DNA of 64,000 bases from Bugula neritina. Lineage: Eukaryota; Bryozoa; Gymnolaemata; Cheilostomatida; Bugulidae. The notes under the pieces were generated by a model that was not told where the DNA came from, made no database searches, and worked only from the letters and a program-made list of their open reading frames with translations. Position 1 is the stretch's first letter. Every line of letters starts with the position of its first letter. Of this stretch, positions 11,842-25,400 are shown one piece after another. The position numbers and the translations under genes were made by a program. Location: NCBI GenBank assembly GCA_964035545.1, contig OZ037768.1, positions 6,439,241-6,503,240 on the forward strand. The letters are read 5' to 3'.

Positions 11842-14800
11842 TCAATTAATATGGTGATACATGTTCCAAGGTGGGTAACCGGGTTGCTGCATGGGATGTT
11901 GTCCAGTACTATAATAACTCTGAGAGGGATTGTACATGTTCTGTGACTCATGCATGTAGCCAGTCATGGGTGGTTGGACTGGTACTATTGGCTGGATAAG
12001 GTCTTGTGGTGGTGTGAGAGCTTCAATGGAGGGCTGATGGACGTGAGGTGGCATCATCGGAGGTGATTGTTTGTGAACTCTGTCGTACTTTACAGCTTCA
12101 GGACTTTGCTGCTGCTGCTGTGGCAAAGAAGTTTTTTGCAGGCTTTTATCATCATCTTGTCTGTTGAAATCGGAGTTGCTGGGCGATTGCAAGACATTTT
12201 CTTCATCGCCTGATCCCACTCCTTCACCTTCTGCTGCACTTTCGCCATTACTTGTTGTGGATTGTTTTGATACTTTCTTTTCTTTTGACCTTCTATTTTG
12301 AAACCAAATTTTAACCTAAAATTATTAGAAAAATAAATTGTTAAAAAGAGGCAACATTTTTCAATTCAAAGCATAAAAAAATGGCCACTTAATAAAAGGA
12401 AATATTTAAGCATGTATAGTTTGTCACTTCATGGCCACCAGCTATATCATTCAATACTGGCAGCTACCTCAGTCTTCGCTAGGTGTTGATAATATGGCTT
12501 GTGATGCCACTAAACCACACAAAAACATATTGATTATTTATAGCAGCAACAAAATTATAAAATAGGATTAGAATAATCTGGCATGTACACCTGCATAGAG
12601 TTGAGCAAGACACCTTACATTTGAAAGAAATTTTGAGATTAAGCAATTTCAGTATACATTTTCTGTCATTTTTATTGAGCATAGATTTCAGAGAAAAGCA
12701 GCTGCTAATGGCACTATTATAATGGTTGAATAACCATAAGGAATACCATATCTCTAGCATCGGCTGGTGTTACAGGCTTGAATTCATATTTAAACCTGTT
12801 GCCAAGCAATCAGTTCGCATTCAGGCAGGATGAATGGTTGATGTTGCCCACCATATAATCAGTGCCAGTTAATTCAACTCCAACATATAATTATGTGCCA
12901 CAGGCATACATAGCAATTTACTCTATGAGAAGTTGCATACTCTGTAATTATATGTCTCCTAGCTACTTGACAGTAGTCACTGCCTTGTGTGATTCTTACA
13001 GAAGCAGTAAACTTGACATGAAATAGACCTACTGCTGCGCTACACAATAAGACAACTGGCTTTCATGCAGCTGGATTTTAAAGAATCCTGGCAAACATTT
13101 CCCTTACATTTATAGGCGAAATAACATGTTGTTATGATTTATTTTGCTGCATGTACTATCTATTGTCAGTTGTGTGTTCCAATCATTATAAATACACGTA
13201 TACTAAAAAGATATATAAATATAATTTTTAATGGTGATTAGATTTTTTCAATCAGCTTATAGTGCGTTCTTGTCACAAGTTATAAAACTTCTCGTATGCT
13301 ATTTAATGATTCCATGTTTTTATTATACATAATTGGATATTATGTTTAACATTTTCCCATTAACTTCAAGAAACTGCTACAAATTGACTCACAGTCTAAA
13401 TTTAGAAAACCTAACTGAATAAAATTATCATGAAACTACCGTTCAAATCAAATTATTGAATGCAAATTTTGACCAAAAGCATAAGGATTTGAGCTATAAG
13501 CAAATGCTAAAAGGTCTTAAAACTTGGTAAATATGTGTTTACGGCATTTAGCAAATTGCACCTATTTATGGATTTATTTTAACTTTGATATTTGAATTAC
13601 TAGTTGGTGGTTACTAAAAAAACCTTTAAACTTGAATTTAAAACTTTGTAAAACCTACGGGCTAAAGTTTATAAAGTAATGCGTAAAATATGGAAATATT
13701 ATATATAATACCCCATTAACAGAATTAAGATTCCTATGGGTAATTATGTGAATAAAAAGGTAAAAGTAGGCCTAACTAACCCCTGGGTTCAACGAAGCTA
13801 ATGAAACTAACAACTATTTTATTGGAAACAAAAGTACTTGATTCAAGCAGTAAATATTTTATGTATAAAAAATATTTCTAGTATTCAGAATATTTGTGTG
13901 GAAAGCAAATAAACTACAGCTAAATTATCGTATGACATGCTTGAATTTCTAGACCTAATAATTCAGATATCCTGAGAAAATATACACCCCAGTTTTTACA
14001 ATGTAAGAACTGCCACTGTTCTAGATAGAGAGATGGAAGCTAAGAGCATTTCTAACACTGAAACTATTTGAGATTTAGCGCTTGTCATTTGTTTAGCAAG
14101 CTGGATATTTTTTTACACATCTGAATTATATTTCCGACTGTATACAAATTAAGAATGGTTGGTGCTCATTTCAAAGCTCCGCCATTTTGAAAGTCCATCA
14201 AAAATAAATAATTATACCTGAGTTTGAGTGAGACCTAAGGTTGCAGCCAACTCAGCTCTCTCTGGCAAGGCTAGATAATTTGTCACCATAAATTTTCGGT
14301 TCAACTGATCCAATTGCATACTGGAGTATATCGTTCTAGGTTTTCTAGATTTTTTCCCATTAGCAGTGCCATTTCGACCTGTAATGGTCCCTTCTACACT
14401 TTTACCTATGAAGTAAAAGTGTTACACATCATCACATGACTAAAAAAATACAACCTTATAATGCAGGTAAAATATTCATACAATACTTAAAGACAAATGC
14501 TACATTTAACTATTAATAAATATATGGTTGAATCATTTTGAATTAAAGACTATACAAATTAAATAAGCACTTTGTCATAATATATGGAAATAATAAAGAA
14601 TAATAAATACTTTCAACAGAGTAAACTTTCAAAATTGCTTGTATAGAACTGAATATATTTACAAGCACTCAAAACAAACTAGAATTTTCTAACAGCTACC
14701 TGTACCTGTAAATTAGAGCTTCCATTAAGGCCATAAAGATACCTATTACCATTAAATTACTACAAGTTGAAATAATTATTATAATTACAGCCTTAATATT

Positions 14801-15243
14801 TGTGAAATAATTTATTCACTGAAAGCTTTCGTTAAAACTAACCCTTTAATTTTTGATAGCCCATTAAATTTAATTATATTGGTAAATATTTATCTTTGTC
14901 TCCGCATAGCTATTGCTTACAATTAGATACAAAGACTGTACTTACCAAGCTCTCTGGAGATTGATGAAGGACTGCTGGTATGATATCCCATGCTAGCCAG
15001 GCCCTGATTACTGTACGGAGATGAAAAATATGGTAGACCTCTTTGGCCATTGTAAAAGTCGGCCATGTGGCTGTAGGAATTTCTCATGGGGGTCTCTGCG
15101 TATGACATGTTACCGTTGAGTCCAGCAACAGTTAGGCTTGGATGTAGAGCGTATGAGTCTGCCTCGTTGTTGATAGGCATTGCTAAGAGTTGTGGTATTG
15201 AACTGTAGCGAGGCTGGCTTATATAGCTTTTCATTTTAGGCAT
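11842..15243 (-). CDS. Dll: Distal-less / Dlx homeobox transcription factor
   Basis: Three exons on the minus strand: 14946-15243, 14218-14405, 11842-12315. They total 960 nt (319 aa). The homeodomain lies at about residues 117-176 and is split by an intron exactly after LGLTQTQ. It contains [28 protein letters not shown] and [11 protein letters not shown], which are diagnostic of the Distal-less class. The N-terminal third is rich in Ser, Tyr and Asn (SPYSNQG, MGYH). The C-terminal tail is acidic after the homeodomain ([12 protein letters not shown]), has a short polyglutamine run, and ends in a Pro/Tyr/Gln/Met-rich segment typical of Dlx activation regions. Dll proteins are nuclear DNA-binding regulators of appendage, sensory and neural patterning. 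The sequence is divergent: Glu replaces the usual Phe/Tyr at homeodomain position 56, and FMVTN replaces FQQTQ. The start is the first Met of exon 1, consistent with a MPKM N-terminus. Splice phases agree throughout. Confidence 0.95.
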
Positions 15244-18200
15244 ATTCTAGCATCTGATTGGCTATATGGGTTTAGGCCTTTTGGTACAGGTGGGAGATTA
15301 CGCACTAACTGCCTCTTCTCTCAATAATTCTATCTGTTAACAACTTAAACTGTTTCACTAACTATCAACATTTTATAACAAGTAATAAATAACATAATTA
15401 TAATTGTCCAAATATAACTTTTTCCCCCTCACAATTTGCAAACATTTTGCTATGCCTCTATTTCTAGTTATATTTTGATTTGATTTAAGAATCAAATAAA
15501 ATTTTATTCTGAAAATTACTTACACTCCACATTTGTTTCAAAGCAAATCTTTTTTTATAGAGTTACAAAATAATATAGTTTTATTACACTTAAATATATT
15601 GTTTACTTACGCTGATTCCACTTTAATGCATGCCCAAAGTGTTATAACTGCATAGTTCTCTCATTCCAACTGTTTCTCTTTACAACCCAGTGAACTTTGC
15701 AGCTATTTGAAGCTATTTAGCTGAGACATCTTTGATGGCCTTAAAGCATTCATTCTTTAAAATGCTATAACTTGGGAATTTTTTAGTATTAAAACAATCA
15801 TCTATATGGTTATTAAAAAGTTGTTAACTTTGAGTAAGAGTGATCAGTTTTGTACATTATAAGAGGGTTTCTTCTTATTACTGAGATTGTCAGTTGGATA
15901 TAAGAATTGAAAAACTTAAATGATAAAAATGCTAAAAAGATGGCTAAAAGTAACAAATGTAATAAGTCGAAACTGGCTAACAAGCTTTTCTAGTGCAAAT
16001 CTTGCTATTTGTAGAATTTTTGAACAAGACTTATATTTAGTTTATATTGCTATATAGCCGTTGAAAAATAAGTTCCAGCAGTAGTTTCCTTGAGAGCTTA
16101 CACCAAGTAGCTATAAATATTAGGCTTACGAAAAAGTAGACCATATACATGGCTTGGGGACATGGCGTCAGTATCAACAGCTCATAACACTTAGAAAATA
16201 TTTTCAATAACTGATTAACCATTACTTTGCCTTACACATTCATGTGTTGTGGGAAATGTTCTTTCACTGCAAAACACAATCACTTCTTTAGCTCTGTTCT
16301 ATTGACCTTTAAGAGGCTATTCTCATATTATGAAGAGCTAGGTTTTTGAGGTGAGCTAGTCGCATAGAGGCATGTTCACGTCGGCGCCTACTTTGTATAT
16401 TGGCCATATGAAGGTGATAGTAGTCCAGTATACAGTAGCTGTAAAAGATATATAAACATACATGAATGTTCAACTTGATACAAGTGTTTTATACAGTCAG
16501 GCGCCTTCATTGTCAAAGTGACCAGAATGTATATAGGTACTTGAAATAATGCTTAAAAAACTGCTAGATGGTACTCATAATTCTTTATTAATAATATGAA
16601 GCATTGAGATTTCCACAAATCTTTATCCAATATGAATGCATCTTCAATACAAATACAGGGTTTTGTTGAATAAGTTATAACAAATAGTCCAGTGAGTTAA
16701 GAATGTCCTGCTTATGGTATGTTGCTGTTTATGATTAAAACAGTTTATATTCTCGACTACATAGCTCATTATGCTAAAAATGTAACAACTGGTGATAGTC
16801 ACACTAACAATTATCTTATATTATACTCCATGCGCAGTTATGCCTAACTTATCATTATCACTAATACAAGGTTGTCTGTTAACTTTGCTTTGAAAAATGA
16901 GCCTTTTAATATTGTGTAAGCTCAAATATAGTTAACTTATAACACATAAACGTAGATGTTTAACAACAATGAGTAAACAATAGCCATACCATTTTCAATT
17001 TTGAAATAATTGAATAATGTAAGCGTAAATATTATAGTTATTAGATTAAATTTTATTAATTTACAAAAGTTAGTTTTATATTCACTGTTTTAGCTGAAAA
17101 TATACAAACTAAATAACTCATGGTTTCGTTTAGCTGTGTTCTCATTGACACTTATAGAATCACCTACAATTAGAATACGAAGCAAATCTTCCCTTGAAGG
17201 GTCAAGGAAATCTTCAGTGGATCTAGAGACCAGTTTTACCCTGGCACAACGTAAATTACTAGTTTCAATTTCTAAGCCCTATTGAGCCCTTGGAATTCTT
17301 TTGTGCTGTAACTTAAGAGATTAGATGGTAACTCAAACAATAGAAATATAGATAATGATAGCCTTCAAAGAACTCAAATATTTACTAGTCATTGATTCCA
17401 GTTTCTAAACAAGTCTAAACTCAACGTAACAGAAATCTTGGAAAAAATAGAGAACTGCCACTTGCCCACAATTCATCAACAACATAATTATTGTGCCATG
17501 CTCAAGTAAATGTCATATAAAAATAATTCTTTCCAATATAATTATATATCTCCTAATCATTAGCATAAGGAGCTATGGACATGGTGTATCTTTTCTATTG
17601 GTCGTATTCTTGGGGAATGCCTTTTATTCAGAGTAATTAGCTTAATGATAGAATCCTACTTGTATTTACAGGCATCTGTTTATGGATAGGGAGAAAGTTT
17701 TGTCAATGAACTTGGTGAAGATGTAAAAACAGGTGGTATTAAACCAGTAGGGCCAGACAGGTGTTTTCGTCTGTAGATACTATTTGATAAGCTAAAATAT
17801 TTTGTAAAATAGTTGCTTAGATATTTTCTCTTAAAAAATGACCTTCAAACAACTAAGCTAGTTTGGCGTTTATTAGATTTTATAAATGGATCAAAATGTA
17901 TCAATTTAGTGAAAAGTACAAAAAAGAGAAATTCAATAACACCCCTATTTATAACTTAGGTGGAATTATCTGTTCTATAAACTCTGTATTTGATTTTTAC
18001 ATAAAATGTAAATTGGGGAAACTTTTATTCTACTATAGCTAGTTTTCTTCAATATAATAAAGTCTGGCTTATTTTTCTTATCGGTTATAACTTTAATAAG
18101 CAACATATTGAACTTATATATGCAGTTTGTATTAAAGTGGAAGATGGTGGTAGTAACATAGCAAGTTTAGGTGCATTATAGCATATGTCTCATAACAATA

Positions 18201-18316
18201 GACACCTACTCAACTAGTGCAGCTACACTGATATTAACTACAAAGTAATAAGATAATATCTTTAAGGATATATTTAGGTATAATATACAATATAATATTT
18301 GAATTTCAAAATATCC
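15244..18316. other. Dll upstream region, mostly without recognised genes
   Basis: This is the sequence upstream of Dll and downstream of the GNAT gene. No known protein is recognised. Three minus-strand segments (17670-17770, 17164-17258, 16356-16438) can be spliced in frame into a membrane-protein-like reading and are listed separately as a weak candidate. A large upstream region would be expected to hold Dll enhancers, but I cannot identify any specific element. Confidence 0.4.
16356..17770 (-). CDS. weak candidate: small membrane protein gene (3' part)
   Basis: Three minus-strand segments join in frame: 17670-17770, 17164-17258 and 16356-16438, with acceptors CTACAG, ACTAG and TTTTACAG and donors GTAAAT and GTGATT. 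The reading begins TKTPVWPYW, continues with a charged stretch (STEDFLDPSREDLL), and ends with a hydrophobic segment (VYWTTITFIWPIYKVG) before a stop at 16356-16358. The segments are more GC-rich than their surroundings. I found no first exon with a start codon, the first donor is poor, and open segments of this length arise by chance in AT-rich DNA. I recognise no family. Treat as a hypothesis only. Confidence 0.2.
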
Positions 18317-21102
18317 TCAGAAAATCGATGACTTTCTTCTGTCGTCTATATTTGCATTTGTTGAAGGTTTGACCATTTGCCTGACGTACTGTGCGTACTG
18401 GTTATCATGTATATACTTTCTTGTTACTGGACATCGTACATCAATCCACATGTTCTGTTGTGTCAAGTGCTGCAGTGCCTCCCTAGCTAAAGCACAGCTA
18501 ACCCCTCTCCCTCTCATATTCTCTGGAACATGCATTCCATCCACTCTTACTAGTCCTGGTTTAATCTTTCTATACCTGCAAAGATACAAGCATTTCAACA
18601 CCAAACTTGATATTTATATACTATTTTCCCACAAATTTAGTATTTTGAAGAAAATTTATCAAGTACAATTTTTCTGTTACCATGGGAAATATTTCAAATT
18701 TACTTTAATCCAAATATTTAATATAATATGTTGCACAATTTCATAAGATACAGCTAAGAATTCGGAGCAAAGTATGTTGACCTTCAAGTCTATGCTGTAA
18801 ATATGATATACCTAGCTCTGAATTAGAGACGTAATATGAAGTTAGTCTTTGCTTTACTAGGCCCAGTTTGAACTACTAACATAATATTACTCTTATTAGT
18901 TATGTTTATCAGTTTTCCACTCCCACTGAAAAGTTGAAAAGACTAGAAAATAAAAAAGCCAGTTTGATCCTATAAATTCATAGAAAAATGTTGCTCGGAT
19001 CAGTATCCGTAGCCATTTAGTGGCTTTCAGTGAAGCAAAGCAAATGTGGCCCAGTCGAAACTCTTTTAACTCCAGCACTTGTTCACTGTAAGCCAACTAT
19101 AAATTTACTTGCATTAGCAAAGCTAACTCTAATAAATGTATTTATAAAAAGAAAAAATATTATTTTATACATATTATTTATATATGCTCTGCATACAATT
19201 ACTATTGACTCTAACGTAAGCTTCAGAAATGTAACTGCAGCATGAGAAACATAATTTAATAACATAACATAACATAACATAACATAACATAATATTGTAG
19301 ATGACACCTACTTCATCAATGCCACTCGGTGTGAATAATTCGCCATGTTGTTGTTTTCTGGACATTCTCTGACATAGAACAGGTTCATGCTGTCACAGTG
19401 GCCTACCATCAAGTATGGTTTGCTGGGTGGGTTTTGGTTGGTAATAGAAGGTAGGCTAAAGTGTCTAGGAGCTCCATAATGAGCTGGAAGTAGTCCTGAT
19501 GGCATAACAACTGCTATATCTTCATCTAGTATATACTTTATATGCTGCAAACAAGAACGAACTTACAAATAGCATGACAACTTACAACTGGTTCATGTGG
19601 AAACTTAGTCTATGAGTTGAAACTGTACTAACAAGTCATGTTCCCATTTCTCAATTACAGATTGTAACAAGTACATTTCTTAAGAGCCAGCTTTGGTATG
19701 GTGAGAAACAGCATGGGGTAGCAATTGCTATTTTAAACTATGTTGCTTGCAGTGAATATTTTTACAGTGATTAATTTGCATAAAATATCAAGCAAAAGTT
19801 TATTCCTGCGTTTACAAGTTTCACACCAACTAAATGTGGAATAACAACATCAACATCCAACTAAATGTGGGCTTATAGTTTCAACTTATAACAACATAAT
19901 GTATAGTAGCATAATATACAAAATTATATAATATAAAATAGAATTATGATAATTTATAATAAGCATTGCACATTAATCAATAGTTAGGTTATATCAATTA
20001 CATCAATGCTAAATAAAAGCTGATAATAAAATAATTACTTTTTAATTGTATTCTAATTTTGCTATCCATGTTACTACGTTGTATTGACAAAATTAATGTA
20101 TACCTTACAATCTCTCTGTGTGATACCTCTTAGATATATGCGAAGCTCTACAAAAACATTGACTGGCAACAGAGTTCTAGACTCTGGAGTGTAACATGAT
20201 ATAAGAACCTTTGCATTTACTATCAAATATGCATAACATGTAACTATATTTCATATCAGCGTACACTTGAATGACTGCCATATTGTTTCTCTAATTATGG
20301 TTTACACTTCAAAGGTAATGAAATAAAAGAAAACTCTATTCAAGATTGAATGGAAATGTCAAATCAGATAAGCAACTTTGTAAGACACAATTACTGTGTA
20401 CCACGCTACACAAATATTGTATTTACGTGTTTTAAGTCCAATCTCTAGCGTGTTGAAGTATATTACATTATAGCAAAATACTAAATTAAAAAGCAACTAA
20501 GAATATAAGCAATTAAGTACACACTTTTGTTTAGGTTTATTGAGTTTACACTTTTTTAGTGGCTGGTAATTTAAGGTGTACTTTTATCCTTAAAATTAGT
20601 TTGAGTGGTTACCACAGAGTCTATTCACTAAGTATGTAATGGGGTTCTTCTTATACCCAGTATTTGAGATTGTAACACTCCATTATTGATGAAACAACTT
20701 TCGGAGGATTTTGCCGATAGTATTGCAATCACATGACCTTGCTACGTAGTATTGCTTTCTTTGGCTTTTTATTATTTTAATCAAAAACTTTATAGACAAT
20801 TCAAATACGTTGGCAACATTTTGAAACTTATAAGCCATAAATACTAACACTATGTGGAGACAACTCTATTTTTTTGTTTACAGTTACTACTACATAGTGT
20901 CTTGATAACAAAGCTCAACATTACAATAGGTCTAAAATTGGTCTAATGCACATTAAATATTGAAGCAGTTTATAAATCAATTTTGTAAGCCCGCAACAAA
21001 ATAGCAATAAAACATATAATATAATTATACTTATTCGTAAAGGCGCTTCTTACCAAGTGTCCTAGTAGGGAGAATGCCTTCGGTTCGTGGGGAATTTAAC
21101 AT
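18317..21102 (-). CDS. GNAT-fold N-acetyltransferase domain protein (NATD1-like C-terminus)
   Basis: Four minus-strand exons: 21054-21102 (start), 20104-20219, 19312-19544 and 18317-18575. They total 657 nt (218 aa), with all phases consistent. Roughly residues 107-205 resemble the small NATD1/YidJ type of GNAT domain. The strand and acetyl-CoA loop region reads VRVDGMHVPENMRGRGVSCA, where NATD1 has a similar VP..(Y/M)RGRG segment, followed by an amphipathic helix (LAREALQHL) and a C-terminal segment WIDVRCPVTRKYIHDN like the NATD1 end. The pyrophosphate-binding RxxGxA/G ends in Ser here. The first 106 residues (LLPVNVFVELRIYLRG, CKHIKYILDEDIAVVMPSG) are not part of NATD1 and I do not recognise them. 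A short motif is partly doubled (ILPTRTL, then ESRTLLP). The start Met sits 6 bases after a possible acceptor (TTATTAG), so more 5' exon is possible. The first two exons are inferred only from phase and splice sites. Confidence 0.75.
19261..19290. repeat. (AACAT)6 microsatellite
   Basis: Six perfect AACAT units just inside the intron that follows the third exon of the GNAT-domain gene. Length is likely to vary between individuals. Confidence 0.95.
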
Positions 21103-22416
21103 ATTATTCTAATAAAAGGTTTTAGTAACTCTGTACGTGAAAGCTTATAGAGTATATACTATTAGATTAACGTAATACTAAGCTTTAAAATGCCACAGTA
21201 TTTGTAGAGTCTATAGCTATAAGAATGATTTAACTGCCATCATTAATCTATTTCGTAGAGAAATGTAAAATTTTGCTTAGCTTTAGATACGACATTATAG
21301 GGTTGGATAGTTAGACAACTTCTTTTACTATAAATCTTTGCTAGAACTTGAGCTATTTGACAGAAAACTGTAATTTTGCACCTGCTTTAGGTGCTTTAAC
21401 AGACTTAACTGTTTTAACAGAATATGTTTAAGCCTAGCTGTAGCCTAGCGTATAAAGGCTTTGCCGATGGAGTGCATGTGACATTATAAGAAACACGCCA
21501 TTACTATTTTGAAAATAACTTGCCAACATGGATGGAGGGAAAAATTAATTAACAGAAACCCAGTGCATTTATTTGAAACAAGGAGTCTAAATGTTGGTTA
21601 GTCATTAAGAATGATGTCAACAGAGTAACACACTTAATGTTACAATAAAAATTTAAACCAAGGTGCTAATTGATGTATGGCAATACAGTATAAATAAATA
21701 TATGAATGCTATATAATCTAAATTTATCAAAAGCTTCCCATTTGCATGTAATGTAAATTATTTAAATATACTAGCGAAAAAATGTTAAACTAACAGCGAA
21801 GCATTAGACAGTCTGGAGACGGGAACAGATGCAAGCATGCCTTTAGGTGCAAAAACCCTTCAATATTGTATATTACTCCTTCACGAAAAAGGAAAAAGGT
21901 AAAAGCACAATTCTTTACATATAAAATATAACCGAATTTTATATAACCTACAATATAATGTATTTTATAGCTGTGTTGTGTCTATTTTAATACACTGAAG
22001 TTATCGTCTCATATGATTACAAAAACATCAGGCCATGCTAGTTGTAGCATATTATTATAGATTTAATGATTCAAATTTCGTACTTTGAGACTATTGCTGA
22101 GCTGTTTTAGATGTCACGTATAGATTTTCAGTTTATTTTGAGGTGGCCTATTCTAGCATTGACAGTAAAGCCGTTCAATCAACATGCAAATTTACCAATC
22201 CTCAATTATACTAAAAATCTAACTCTTGGAAATGTATGTATGTTATACTCCAGAAGCCATTCATGCGTGAGAATATAATGAGTAAGATTCTCACAGGCGG
22301 ACTACAGAGATAGTTATCCAGTTCTGAGGGCAGGAAAGTTAGAGATTAGAGATTAACATATAAATACTCAGTCCCTCTCTTGCAGTCATCACAGTTATAC
22401 AGCCAGAGCTCTGACA
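21103..22416. other. intergenic region between divergent GNAT and secreted-protein genes
   Basis: This 1.3 kb lies between two start codons pointing apart, so it should hold both promoters. A TATA box for the plus-strand gene is visible at 22359-22366. No coding exon is evident. Confidence 0.6.
22359..22366 (+). promoter_or_regulatory. TATA box of the two-domain secreted protein gene
   Basis: TATAAATA lies 51-58 bases upstream of the start codon at 22417. That predicts transcription starting about 30 bases on, near the TCATCACAG at 22387, with a very short 5' leader. A canonical TATA box is usual for highly or tissue-specifically expressed secreted products. Confidence 0.6.
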
Positions 22417-25400
22417 ATGACAAAAATTCCATTATACCTGCTGGTGTTGGCTTCTATATGCGAGATAGGTAAGATATACTTATCTTTGGTACCTGTCAAC
22501 AATTTCTCACACATGTATTTTGATTACTTGAATTATATGGTGTAGTGGACTACTAAACTATATGTGGTCTACTGATTTATCTACAGCTCTATCTGCCACA
22601 TGTAACCAATGTTTGCACCCACTCTGGTACCAGGCTGTCAGATCCAACTCAGATCTACAGCATATGTTTGGTGAAAGTGTATGTTCAACTAGGTAAGGTT
22701 AAATTTATATTGATAACTTTTATCTATCATGTTCAGTTTAACACATTAATAATCTCCAAAATATATTATCATTATTTAACACTAGTTGAAAAAAGCTATC
22801 AATAGCTTGAAATATTTTGCTTGTCTACCTATTTTTGTATATATTATACTATGTACCTTGAAGTTACCATGTTAATAAACTGTTAAGCCGGGGTTGGTGA
22901 TGCTTTTAGTTTTCTAGAAAGTGTGTTTGATTGTCTGGACAAATGTGATATAATGGCAGCAAGGGAGTCAGAAACTGCAAAGATAAGACAACTCACGCAA
23001 GTATCAGATATATTCTATGCCCTCTCTGTCAGCAACTGCCAGACGTCTTCTAAAAGAGATGTGATAAGTAAGAGAACACTACTCCTATTGATGATCCATA
23101 TTTACTTATCCACCTTAATACCCACTTTAATATCTACCTCTCTGATACTTACTTCTCTAGTACTTACTTTTCTAATACTTACTTTTTTGGTACTTGCCTC
23201 TCTGGTACTTACTTCTCTGGTATTTACCTATCCAGTATTTACCTTTTTGGTACTTACCTCTCTGATACTTACCCCTCTGGTACTTTATGTGAAACATCTA
23301 TTATGTAGAATTGTATATAAGATGCATAATGTGCAATACATAAAAGTAATTTACAAAACGTAGTATATAACGTATTTTATAGTTTTTTCGATTCCCAATA
23401 TTTGCTACAAAGTTTTTATGCTGTTTTCTAGATGCGTCTTGCAAGAGAGTTATGGAATGCGTAACAAGTACTGCAAATTATGAGCATGAAAACTCAACAG
23501 CTCATGCGCCATTCAGTACAGTGTTTAGCTACAGATGTAGGTGAGTTGATACAACAAAGTTAAAGCCATCAGTAGCTACTTCGTATCTCTTTATTTCTTG
23601 TAGCAGTAAGCAGTATATCTATGCTTTGCATCTAAACACTTTACAGCTTAGTATTTCTACTGCAGTGTGCGAAAGTTACTAACTCCAATACACACAAGTA
23701 AGTCATAATGATGTTATCACCATCATCAAACGGTTGAGCCATAACTTTGGTTGTCACCTGAGTTACTAATGAACTACAAGGCTTTGAACGATTCGTAATT
23801 TTTTGAGGTAGGTGCAATAATGGAGAAATGGAAAAAAGCCTGTGTTCTAGATTAAAAATGTAGCAAAAGAAGTTACGTTCTCACGCAAATTTCAACCAGC
23901 GCCCCAAACAGAAATCTAATAAAATTAAAGAACTTATAAGGCTATCTCAATTTCTCCGCTACTGCACCTAAGTGAACTTGTTAGCTTTATGCTTTATATG
24001 CTTTAGCTTTAGGAATATATACTATTATACAAAAAGGAATGTGGTAGCTTTTATACTATATTGCATTACATTATGATTATTAGGTATTTTATAATATATT
24101 TTATTATATTATCTTACATCGCAGTAATAATTACTATACAATTATGATTAATAAGCAAAATATATTATTTTATAAGGGAAGGAAATGAAAATTCATCAGC
24201 ACTCCTTAAAAATCAGACATCAGAGTGTTTGCAACAGAACAGTGCTGACTGCACAGATATAAGTATGAACAGGATACGCAGACTTGACTTGCTGACTTCT
24301 GTAGGCATAGAGGCAGCATGTGAAGAGCCTCGAAGGTGTGTGAAATATGGAGTCATCTTTGAAGTCAAACCAGGTTTGTTGTTCTCAACATACAATTTGA
24401 AATATTTCCAATATCTACATTAGCAATATTCTGCGTGTTCTGGGAATGGTTTGTATGTGTATAGTAAGGATTACAGTTATTGTTATACAAAGATTAAAGT
24501 TCGATAAGAGATTAGAAGGTTTACTAAGTTAATGGACAGTCTAATAGCATGGTATGCCACTAAGGGTAAGCAAACGCAATTCTAGATCCATTTAGCCATT
24601 CTGTAAGCTAACTGTAACAGGTGGTTCTGTAGTATTATTTTCTCTCAAAGCTGTAAAGGAAATATTTTCACTCAAATACTTAATATAATCATAATGTTAA
24701 TTTATTCTAACTTGTCGTTGAAATACAACATGGAATAACTATAGTTTATTTGCATAATGTATAGGATTTAAAATTCCATTAATATGTATAAATAAACCAC
24801 CAACACAATGGGAGGGTTGGCAAATGGTATTAGTCATAATTGTTACTTGCACTCTCTCTCTCTCTCTACTTTAGAACTAGAATCACTCGGAGCATGCGCA
24901 TAATGATTTAAACCTCCTTATCCTTTCTAAGAGTTTTAGTAAATACTATTCAAGTACCATCCTAAACAGTATTCTAAAAATTTGAATCTAAGTGGTAAAA
25001 AAAGCAAGGCTTAGATGAAAGACAATATAAAGTAGCCTTTTACTATTTGCAAGAAAAAGCTGATGTCTTTATTAAAAAGATTGCATCGTCAATTGTTTTG
25101 AGAAAGTTAAATTACCACAGTGTGTACATACTTACTGAAAAGTTTAGTGAATTAATAAGAATGTGACTGAATCTGTGATGTGACATTTAGAACTATCATA
25201 GCAATAGCTCAACTCATCTAGTTGGAAATTAGTAATAAATAACTGCCATCAAATAAATTGCTGTAATGGCAATAACTCATAAAATCTAAGGGCTACAAAT
25301 CTTATTGACTGCTGCATTGATACAAGTTAGAAGTGTGAAATCTTAAATTAATAATAATTATATTAAAAGTTTAACAATAGCATTACAAATCTCAATAATA

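Noticed and set aside
19083-19365. Overlapping open frames around the (AACAT)n repeat
   Set aside because: They are microsatellite-driven (MLCYV repeats) and cross the donor at 19311 of the GNAT gene.
22923-23363. 146-codon frame as a separate gene
   Set aside because: Its first part is exon 3 of the secreted-protein gene; the rest reads through the donor at 23068 into a minisatellite.
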